Shown here piece after piece: positions 35,295 through 42,779 of a stretch of DNA of 64,000 nt (its first letter is position 1; each line of letters starts with the position of its first letter). Origin of the DNA: Acetobacterium woodii (lineage in GTDB: Bacteria > Bacillota > Clostridia > Eubacteriales > Eubacteriaceae). The stretch lies in assembly GCA_016213825.1 (NCBI GenBank), contig JACQZP010000026.1, positions 372,001-436,000 on the forward strand. Reading direction: 5' to 3'. The notes under the pieces were generated by a model. That model worked only from the letters and a program-made list of their open reading frames with translations, searched no databases and was not told the origin of the DNA. The position numbers and the translations under genes are program-made.

Positions 35295-36560
35295 TTAAAA
35301 ATGAGCATTCTTAATAGTAGAGACTTCATTATAATCACGGTACTGCTGGTAAAGGGTCTGGATGGAAGGATTCGGTAGCTGCCCCAGTTCCGATAGGAGC
35401 AGATTTGTCAAATTCTCATAATGCTGAGAAAAGGAAATATAATCATCATCAAAAAGAAAGACATTTAATAGTAGTTCGTGATATTTTTCATTGAGATTAT
35501 CAAGCGAAATCAATTTGGTTAAGACCCGTTTTGTCGAAAGATAATCATGTTTTAAAAAATGATGACGGGCCAGATCAAATGCTTTTTTTTCAAACTGATG
35601 TCGATAGAAGGCTGATTGGCTAACTGCCCAAGGATAATCATTTTCTGCCAGAAAATCATTTTCGTATAATAGTATGCCTTGTTCGGTTTTTTGGACTGTT
35701 TCTTTATCGTAGCAATCATAGGGACTCACAAAGGTTTTGATTAAACTTTTTAATTCGCTAAGGTCGGAATAAAAACGATACTCATCATAACAGTAAAAAC
35801 CATTGACTAGTTCCAGCTGAAAGGATACATTAACCGATTTTAAATCCTTTTTCAGATTATAAATAGAAGTATGAAGATATTTAATGGCTTTTTCTAGTTC
35901 AAGTTCAGGCCAAAGAGCTTCCAGTATTTCATCTTTTGAAACATATGGGCATTCTTTCTGTAATAAAAATGCAAATAGTTCTTCGGTTTTACTAGTTCGC
36001 CATCTGATCGGTTTGTTGGAATTGTTGGCAAATACTCTGAATTTTCCAAAAAAATATATGTATAACTCAGGCTTGTTAGTTTTTGATGGTTTCAGCTCGT
36101 TAATAACTTTGTGCTGATTTCTGATAGTATCAATCAGTTTTTTTTCATGCAGTTTTCGCTGATTGATGTCTCGCGATACACCTATACCCAGAATGTGATT
36201 GGTATTTTCATCAATTTCCAGTCGTATAGAGATCTCAATATTTTTGATGGAACCATCCTTACAATATTGTTGATAGTCACTTAGGTTATAGACAATGTCA
36301 TTGCTGCGGTCACCTTCAATAAATCGTCGAAATCGTCGTAGGAAGCCATTTTTCAATTTTTGCAGTGATTCGATGGTTAAAGAATCTTCCAAACTTTCTT
36401 TCATGGCTTCTACTACGGTGATTCCTCGTAACTGATAAACGGAGGGACTGATATACAGAAATTTACTTTCAGTAAGATCATAAACCCAGACGCACTCACT
36501 GAGTGCATCAACCAGAACATTAAAATCAATTGCCATATCATGTGTTAATAGTTTACCCAT
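35295..36560 (-). CDS. PAS-domain SARP/BTAD-type transcriptional regulator
   Basis: 421 residues. A PAS domain (about 10-145; LSECVWVYDL, FLYISPSVYQLRG, GIGVSRDINQRK) is joined to an OmpR-like winged helix (about 165-250; RWRTSKTEELFAFLLQK, EALWPELELEKAIKYLHTSI) and a bacterial transcriptional activator TPR domain (about 275-410). SARP-like activators bind short direct repeats. Here a PAS input replaces the usual ATPase or other output domain. It is monocistronic and divergent from chemoreceptor 2. The PAS ligand is unknown. Confidence 0.85.
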   Translation of the reverse strand: MGKLLTHDMAIDFNVLVDALSECVWVYDLTESKFLYISPSVYQLRGITVVEAMKESLEDSLTIESLQKLKNGFLRRFRRFIEGDRSNDIVYNLSDYQQYCKDGSIKNIEISIRLEIDENTNHILGIGVSRDINQRKLHEKKLIDTIRNQHKVINELKPSKTNKPELYIYFFGKFRVFANNSNKPIRWRTSKTEELFAFLLQKECPYVSKDEILEALWPELELEKAIKYLHTSIYNLKKDLKSVNVSFQLELVNGFYCYDEYRFYSDLSELKSLIKTFVSPYDCYDKETVQKTEQGILLYENDFLAENDYPWAVSQSAFYRHQFEKKAFDLARHHFLKHDYLSTKRVLTKLISLDNLNEKYHELLLNVFLFDDDYISFSQHYENLTNLLLSELGQLPNPSIQTLYQQYRDYNEVSTIKNAHF

Positions 36561-36598
36561 AAATCAATTACCTCATAAGTATTAGATTGTTCAGTGAT

Positions 36599-36628
36599 GT
36601 ATTGTACGGTATTGCATTGTATTGTATT
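36599..36628. repeat. Tandem pentamer repeat upstream of the BTAD regulator
   Basis: Six consecutive 5-bp units: GTATT, GTACG, GTATT, GCATT, GTATT, GTATT. It lies 38-68 bp upstream of the regulator start in the spacer with chemoreceptor 2. Short direct repeats are what SARP/BTAD proteins bind, so this may be an autoregulatory site; slippage-generated repeats are the alternative. Confidence 0.5.
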
Positions 36629-36859
36629 TTGCTTTACTTTGTTTAGAATTTGTTGAGTTTATTATAGTATAATCCTAAACATTGTGGCTTTCAAGAGTTA
36701 AATATGAATAATTCCTAACCGTTTTTTTCTTAATCTTTGCTAAAAATATTCAAATATCGATACGTTTTAGATTTATTTGGCATCAAAGAGTAATATATTT
36801 TCAATGAAAAGTAAAAAACTGCAGCTGCATCCGAAAAAAATTCGAAAGGAGTAACAGAA

Positions 36860-39800
36860 ATGAAGGCAGAAAGAAATGATTCACAGAACAATCAGAATGG
36901 AGGTGATAATTTTGTTATAAAAATGCGCCTGACCACAAAGCTAATTCTCTTAACGGTGCTGACGCTGGCAGCAGCCATTATTACTTTGGGGATTCTGGTG
37001 GTTAATACTGGTGCAGCGATTATTGATCAGGGATCAGAAGCAGATGCTCTAGAATATGTGGAAGAATCAGCCAGTCTGATTGGGACTGAGATTTCAGGCA
37101 ATCTGGAAACACTGAATGAGATCGCCCTTCGAGACCGAACCACAGGTATGGATTTTGCGACTCAGGTGGCATCCATTTCTGCTGACGTGGACCGATTGGG
37201 CTATCAGGATATGGCCGTGATTGGAACGAATGGTCATGGTAAGTATGTTGTCAGCGGTGGAGAGTTTGATGTGCCCAATGAGATCTGGTATCAGGAAGCA
37301 TTAAAAGGGAATGCCTACATATCGGATGTTGCCATCAGCCAGGTGACAAAAAAGCCAGCTGTTTTTGAAGTGGTACCCATTAAAAAAGATAACCAGGTTG
37401 TCGGCGTGCTGCTAGGAAGACGGGATGCCAATTTCTTAAGCGCCATTACCAACACCCTTGGCGATGGTAAAATTAAATACGGTTATGTAATCAGTGCCAG
37501 CGGCGGGATGATGGCTCACCCTAGTGAAGAAATCGTTCTGAACCAGACCAATGTCTTTAACAATATTGAAAAAGACGGACCCCAGGGTTTTGGCGCCATG
37601 TTCAAGGCACTCGGATCAAATGAAGTTGCTGATTTTGAATATCAATACAATGGTGACACCAAATTAGCCTATGTGGCACCCATTCCGAAAACCGAATGGA
37701 CGTTGGTCATCACCGAATCTCAAGCAGCGATGTTGGCACCAATTGTGCAGTTGCGTAATACAATTATCATGTTTGCACTCGGAATTCTGGTTGCCGGAGC
37801 GGTGATTTCTTATCTTATTTCTAAACGGATTGCCAAGCCGGTGATCGCAGCCAATACGATGATCAAGGAAATCAATGCGGGCCATCTCGGCGAACGACTG
37901 GAAATTATCTCCAAGGACGAGGTTGGCGAAATGACTGATTCCCTCAATCAGCTGGCAGATACTTTCCAGTTTGGGATTATTGGTCTGTTGAAGAAAATTT
38001 CAAATGGTGATGTGTCATCGGTTATTGAGGTGACAGATCCAACAAATGAAGTAACCCCGGTGCTTAAACAGACCGTGGAAACCGTTCGGGGATTGATCGC
38101 TGAAGCCACGATGCTATCCAATGCAGCACTGGCCGGGCATTGGGACACCCGGGGCGATGCGGATGCTTTTGACGGCGGGTTTAAAGAGATCGTTCAAGGT
38201 GTTAATGACACGCTGGATACGGTGGTTGACAAGATGGTCTGGTATGAAGCAATCATTGATTCGGTTCCATTCCCTTTGCATGTTACCGATAATGATATGA
38301 AATGGGCATTTATGAACAAAGCTTTTGAAGAATTGATGATTGATGGTAAGGTGATCAAGGATCGAAAAGCTGCCGTCGGTATGGATTGCCACAATGCCGG
38401 GGCGAATATTTGTCAAACTGAAGGCTGTGGCATCCGTCGCCTGGTTGATCAGGGCATCGGTGAGACTTATTTTGACTGGTGTGGTCGAAACAACAAGCAG
38501 GACACGGCTTATCTGAAAAATGCCAAAGGCGAAAACGTCGGTTTTGTGGAGATTGTAACGGATTTAACCCCGATGATTCGCGTGAGTAATTATACCAGCA
38601 ATGAAGTAGCCCGATTGGCCAATAATCTAATTCATCTGTCAGAAGGTAATTTGGAGTTCGACTTGATGATTGGCGAAGCGGATGAGTATACTTCTGAAGT
38701 CAGCGCTCAATTTGCCGAAATTCGCAATAGCTTATCGGATGTAAAAGACTCAGTTGACAACCTGATCAGTGATGCTACCATGTTAGCCCAGGCGGGGATT
38801 GAAGGCCAACTGGACACCAGAGCCGATGCCAGTCGCCATCAGGGCGATTTTGCTAAAATTGTGGACGGCGTCAATGCCACGTTGGACGCGGTCGTAGCAC
38901 CTGTTCAGGAAGCTTCGGCAACCCTCAAAGAACTGGCCCAGGGGAATCTCAACACCGGGATGGTAGGGAATTACAACGGCGATTATACCCAAATTAAAGA
39001 GGATATGAACCAGACAGTTACCTTCCTGAAACGCTATGTCGATGAAATCGCTGATACGTTAAAAAAAGTTGGCGCAGGCAATCTGGATCTGGAAATAACC
39101 GGGGAATATCTGGGTGACTTTCAGGCCATTAAAATAGCTCTCAATGAGATTACCAATAATCTTAGTACCACCATGTCCGACATTTATGAGGCCGCTGGTC
39201 AGGTAGAAGCTGGTGCCATCCAGATTTCAGACGGCGGACAAGCTTTGTCACAAGGTACTACCGAACAGGCCAGCTCGATTCAGGAGCTGACCGCTTCCAT
39301 GGAAGAAGTCGCTGGTGAAACCATGCGCAACGCCAAAAATGCCAATAATGCCAATGAATTAGCTTCTGAAGTTAAAACAAATGCCGAGGTGGGAAATGTG
39401 CAAATGGCCCAGATGGTATCAGCTATGGTGGAAATCAACGAGGCCTCCAGTAACATTTCAAAAATCATTAAGGTTATTGATGACATTGCTTTCCAAACCA
39501 ATATTCTGGCACTGAATGCAGCGGTTGAAGCTGCCCGGGCTGGACAACATGGTAAGGGTTTTGCGGTGGTGGCCGAAGAAGTGCGGACCCTGGCGGCCCG
39601 AAGTGCTGATGCCGCCAAAGAAACAACCGCATTGATCGAGGGCTCGATTTTGAAAACCGAAGCGGGCTCAAAAATAGCGGGACAAACGGCAGACAGCCTA
39701 AAAGAAATTCTCAATCAAATTGAGAAGGTTACTAGTCTTGTTGGCGATATTGCCCGGGCTTCCAATGACCAGGCATCGGAAATTGCCCAGATCAATCAGG

Positions 39801-40045
39801 GGATTGAACAGGTTTCTCAGGTGGTACAGACAAATTCTGCTACCGCTGAAGAAAGCGCCGCTGCCAGCGAGGAACTCTCTGGACAGGCCGAAATCCTTAA
39901 ACAGATGGTTGGTGCTTTCCAACTAAAAGGAAAGAGTTCAGGAGTCGGCACGAAAACTATGTCGCAACTGCCTCCAAAGCAGGTAAAGACAACGTCACCT
40001 CAAATTGATATCTTTTTAGATGACAAAGAAATAGATAAATACTGA
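36860..40045 (+). CDS. Methyl-accepting chemotaxis protein 2, dCache sensor plus cysteine-PAS module
   Basis: 1061 residues. A membrane helix (about 28-50) leads into a double-Cache extracellular domain (55-290; VIGTNGHGKYVVSGG, WYQEALKGN, GYVISASGGMMAHP), a second helix (about 297-320), HAMP, a further HAMP-like repeat, a PAS domain (about 460-580) with C-x7-C-x4-C (CHNAGANICQTEGC), more HAMP-like repeats and the methyl-accepting coiled coil. A C-terminal tail of about 35 residues ends DDKEIDKY and is unlike the paralogues. AAAGGAG precedes the ATG. External small molecules (often amino or carboxylic acids for dCache) are likely ligands. Confidence 0.92.
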   Translation: MKAERNDSQNNQNGGDNFVIKMRLTTKLILLTVLTLAAAIITLGILVVNTGAAIIDQGSEADALEYVEESASLIGTEISGNLETLNEIALRDRTTGMDFATQVASISADVDRLGYQDMAVIGTNGHGKYVVSGGEFDVPNEIWYQEALKGNAYISDVAISQVTKKPAVFEVVPIKKDNQVVGVLLGRRDANFLSAITNTLGDGKIKYGYVISASGGMMAHPSEEIVLNQTNVFNNIEKDGPQGFGAMFKALGSNEVADFEYQYNGDTKLAYVAPIPKTEWTLVITESQAAMLAPIVQLRNTIIMFALGILVAGAVISYLISKRIAKPVIAANTMIKEINAGHLGERLEIISKDEVGEMTDSLNQLADTFQFGIIGLLKKISNGDVSSVIEVTDPTNEVTPVLKQTVETVRGLIAEATMLSNAALAGHWDTRGDADAFDGGFKEIVQGVNDTLDTVVDKMVWYEAIIDSVPFPLHVTDNDMKWAFMNKAFEELMIDGKVIKDRKAAVGMDCHNAGANICQTEGCGIRRLVDQGIGETYFDWCGRNNKQDTAYLKNAKGENVGFVEIVTDLTPMIRVSNYTSNEVARLANNLIHLSEGNLEFDLMIGEADEYTSEVSAQFAEIRNSLSDVKDSVDNLISDATMLAQAGIEGQLDTRADASRHQGDFAKIVDGVNATLDAVVAPVQEASATLKELAQGNLNTGMVGNYNGDYTQIKEDMNQTVTFLKRYVDEIADTLKKVGAGNLDLEITGEYLGDFQAIKIALNEITNNLSTTMSDIYEAAGQVEAGAIQISDGGQALSQGTTEQASSIQELTASMEEVAGETMRNAKNANNANELASEVKTNAEVGNVQMAQMVSAMVEINEASSNISKIIKVIDDIAFQTNILALNAAVEAARAGQHGKGFAVVAEEVRTLAARSADAAKETTALIEGSILKTEAGSKIAGQTADSLKEILNQIEKVTSLVGDIARASNDQASEIAQINQGIEQVSQVVQTNSATAEESAAASEELSGQAEILKQMVGAFQLKGKSSGVGTKTMSQLPPKQVKTTSPQIDIFLDDKEIDKY

Positions 40046-40080
40046 TGTATCGCTATTTGCGATAGCCAAAAATTATGAAA

Positions 40081-40114
40081 AAAACCTGAAAGTTTTTAGC
40101 TTTCAGGTTTTTTT
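40081..40114 (+). terminator. Rho-independent terminator of chemoreceptor 2
   Basis: AACCTGAAAG (40083-40092) pairs with CTTTCAGGTT (40100-40109) and ends in seven T. Confidence 0.93.
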
Positions 40115-40156
40115 AGTCGATTTAATGATACATGTATAATCGGGATTGATAGTTCT

Positions 40157-41203
40157 TTAGCGGATTAAACACTTCAAAATCGCCGTTACCGCATCCGGTT
40201 CTTCAAAAATCGGGCTGTGGGCAGAATCTTCAAAAAGGTAGAAATGCTTTTTCGGAGCCTGGATTTCATCCAGATAGACTTCAGATAAGTAGTGATTAAC
40301 GGTGTAGTCATAAGTACCAGAAAAAAAGTAGAGTGGGACATCCACTCGGATCAATGTTTCACCCAGATCACATCGCCGAAATTCCTCGTTGAGGGTCGTG
40401 TTTTTTGAAAACGCCTTGCCCCGCCAAATATTGATCTTCTCCAATAACATGTACTCTCGGTTTTTCATCACCCCGAGAAAAATCCCACTGATGACTGAAT
40501 ACATGTTGTGGATGGTGCCAATACCTGCTTGGTGCATCAAACGATCCCGGATCTTTTGGTAGGCTTCCGAGTCGTAGGGTGCTTCTTCCAGTTGTTTGAC
40601 GATTTTCTGATCATCCGCATTTTTATAGTAGTCCAGCATAAAATCATGAGCCAGCTCTTCAGAGTGATCCAGATTCGCAACCTGAGCCACGCCGATATAA
40701 GCATGGTAGAGCTGCGGCGCTTTGGCAGCGGCCTGAATGCCGATATAGGTACCATAGGAATGCGCCATCAGATAGATCTTATCCTGTCGAAATCGCTGGC
40801 GCAAATAATTGCTAACGGCAATGGTATCATCAACAATTTGGGCGGTGGTCATGGTTTCAGGTGAAATATCGCTGCGGTAAGATAGCCCGGCACCCCGCTG
40901 ATCCCACCAGACCACCATAAAGAGCTCATCCAGATGGGATGGATAGCTATGATTCAGCCAATATTCGGGCATGCCCGGACCACCGTGAACAAATAGTAAT
41001 ATCGGTTTGGTTACATCTTTAGCCTTAATAATCATCCCCATATCCACGCCGTTGATATTCACCCAGGATTTTTCCGACAAGCTGCCCCGTAGCACATTCC
41101 CCGCAGCATCTCGGTAGGGGATCATTTTGCCGGTGTTGAAAACCAGCAGAACCGCTGTGATTGCGACAATTAAGATTAATAAAACAACAAGAAAAGCAAG
41201 CAT
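40157..41203 (-). CDS. Membrane-anchored alpha/beta hydrolase (proline iminopeptidase-like)
   Basis: 348 residues. An N-terminal membrane helix (3-23) with no cleavage site is followed by an alpha/beta-hydrolase fold: HGGPG oxyanion motif near residue 70, WWDQRGAGLS near 97, nucleophile elbow AHSYGTY (Ser near 145), acid Asp in GTYDYTV and His in DSAHSP near the end. The HGGPG and WDQRG pair is typical of prolyl aminopeptidase-like hydrolases. It would face the cell exterior. The catalytic set is complete; the substrate is unknown. It has its own promoter with a palindrome. Confidence 0.85.
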   Translation of the reverse strand: MLAFLVVLLILIVAITAVLLVFNTGKMIPYRDAAGNVLRGSLSEKSWVNINGVDMGMIIKAKDVTKPILLFVHGGPGMPEYWLNHSYPSHLDELFMVVWWDQRGAGLSYRSDISPETMTTAQIVDDTIAVSNYLRQRFRQDKIYLMAHSYGTYIGIQAAAKAPQLYHAYIGVAQVANLDHSEELAHDFMLDYYKNADDQKIVKQLEEAPYDSEAYQKIRDRLMHQAGIGTIHNMYSVISGIFLGVMKNREYMLLEKINIWRGKAFSKNTTLNEEFRRCDLGETLIRVDVPLYFFSGTYDYTVNHYLSEVYLDEIQAPKKHFYLFEDSAHSPIFEEPDAVTAILKCLIR

Positions 41204-41278
41204 GATTTTTCGACCCTTTCACAGTAAATTTCTAAGAGTATTTATTTTTAGGACTAGTGTTTTTCAACACATCACATC

Positions 41279-41331
41279 TTTTCGATAGTCATAATAGTTA
41301 CGATTATATCGAAACACTTTGATAGCGTCAA
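41279..41331 (-). promoter_or_regulatory. Promoter with TTTCGATA dyad for the alpha/beta hydrolase gene
   Basis: Minus strand: TTGACG (41331-41326), 17-bp spacer, TATAAT (41308-41303). TTTCGATA (41280-41287) and TATCGAAA (41307-41314) are perfect inverted arms that straddle the -10 and start region, as expected for a repressor site. No adjacent regulator gene. The remainder of the gap to 41543 holds nothing else I can name. Confidence 0.65.
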
Positions 41332-41543
41332 GGGCATGTCAAGGGAGTGATAGCAAATTGCACAGTTGTTACGGTTGAAATGCCGGAATCATAATAATTC
41401 GATTGCGATACTTAAACGACTTCGTGAATGGCTGATTTTCGGTGTGAACTGCTGTTGTGAATGGCTGTTGAAAGGGTTACACTTTGTATAGAAGGCATTT
41501 TCAAAAGGAGCCTTAACCATTTCAATTAGTGAGGAGTAGAATA

Positions 41544-41954
41544 ATGGGATTTTTTGACAAGTTTAAACAGGGATCGAAAGATATGATTAAAAGTTATGAC
41601 AAGGTGAAACTCAACCAAAAACTGAGTTATGAAGAGCTTCACGAGATTATGAAAGCGGGTAGCTATCCCTGTGGGGAACCTCAGTTGACTGGAAAAGGGA
41701 TCATGCATTGCATTCAGTTTCCACCGGTTGATAAATATGTTATCCAGGTAGCTCTAAGCGGAACCACCGTAACCATTACAAAGATTTATAGCGGGGTTGG
41801 CGGGATCCTCAAAGAAACCGTCGGTGATGCTGTGACTGGCGGCTGGTATGATGTGCTCAATGGTGAAAACATTGACCTCAATCAAATGACCCGGATCATC
41901 GGAGAAGAGCTGTCCAAGCTGTGTGGCGAAAAAGGCTTGCTCAAAACAGCATAA
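41544..41954 (+). CDS. Small hypothetical protein, unknown family
   Basis: 136 residues, starting MGFFDKFKQGSKDMIKSYDK; GAGGAG lies 7 bp before the ATG at 41544 (an upstream in-frame GTG at 41529 overlaps that site and is rejected). The first 25 residues look amphipathic. The rest is mixed alpha/beta with a glycine-rich stretch (YSGVGGILKETVGDAVTGGW, about 88-107). No signal peptide or true membrane helix. An in-frame coding-like stretch continues past its stop. Confidence 0.7.
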   Translation: MGFFDKFKQGSKDMIKSYDKVKLNQKLSYEELHEIMKAGSYPCGEPQLTGKGIMHCIQFPPVDKYVIQVALSGTTVTITKIYSGVGGILKETVGDAVTGGWYDVLNGENIDLNQMTRIIGEELSKLCGEKGLLKTA

Positions 41955-42119
41955 GCCATTTGGACAACGAAAAAATCAAATATTGAACTCAAAGAAGAGC
42001 GGATCAGGGATCTGTTCGTCGACTTTTTTATCGATCTGCCCAACAGCAATTACGTGCTGTCTCGGGAAGAGACCATCGCCCAACTGGATGAAATGATTGA
42101 TGAATTTGAAAATGAATAA
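41955..42119 (+). pseudogene. Start-less frame following the stop of the previous gene
   Basis: Directly after the TAA at 41952-41954 the same reading frame stays open for 54 codons and encodes a protein-like acidic segment (ELKEERIRDLFVDFF near the beginning, QLDEMIDEFENE at the end). It has no ATG, GTG or TTG start and no ribosome site. It is either a remnant of a second small gene or a tail made by readthrough. I favour a remnant. Confidence 0.35.
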
Positions 42120-42779
42120 GTCTTTAAGTGGCGCCTCGGGTTCTATTAAACCAAAAAATAATTTAAAAAAATAAATCAAAAAAGAACTAGCGCCGATTCC
42201 ACAATTTTACCTGCGAAACCGGCCTAGTTCACAATCTCAGTCGTCATCCTTTTGGACTCCTTCTTTTGATTTTATCAAAAACCTTCTTTTTCACTTCTCA
42301 GTTTATAGATTACACACATATTAGGGGATATCCATCTGCTAAAAAGATTTCGCCTTTTAATAGTTGGAAGATCTGGCTTGTTGCGGATTGTTTTCCCGGC
42401 CTGTCAATCAATTATTTCATCATGGTCAAATTTTCACCTTCAACCTCGGGTCGGTACATTGATTTTATTGCCTGTGTCATAATCAGCCAAATCAAATCAC
42501 TTAAATTAAATAATCTAAATCACTTGAATCTGAAAATGATTGAGTTGATCTTTGATATGTACTTATTATATCACGCAGTACCAGAAAGTAAATAGACAAG
42601 ATGTAAACGTTTGTATAAAAATCGTATACGATTGTGGACAGCTTTTATTTGAACAAATGAGTCAATAACTTTATTAAGTTTATCCATAAAAGATCCATCA
42701 CTAAACAAAATCGCTTTTCACTTGCAAACTTGGATATAACTGGTATGATTTTATCATCAATTAAAACAGGAGCAAACTA
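42120..42779. other. 660-bp gene-poor stretch with leftward transcript signals and a decayed frame
   Basis: On the minus strand there is a promoter-like TTTACT-N16-TATAAT near 42590-42563. A frame at 42459-42310 (MYRPEVEGENLTMMK, then an in-frame TAA, then LIDRPGKQSATSQIFQLLKG) looks like a broken small gene. An AGAAGGAG-led ATG starts a 7-codon peptide near 42255. A terminator-type hairpin at about 42184-42234 (AACTAG...CTAGTT, then TTCTTTTTT on that strand) ends it. It could encode a small RNA or be decaying coding sequence. No intact gene is visible. Confidence 0.4.

Noticed and set aside
41952-42119. Pyrrolysine or selenocysteine readthrough at the stop after the small gene
   Set aside because: The stop is TAA, not TAG or TGA, so known recoding to those amino acids does not apply.
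42266-42595. A 109-codon rightward frame in the gap before the MrfA-like gene
   Set aside because: Composition is not protein-like, there is no ribosome site, and the opposite strand shows the better signals.
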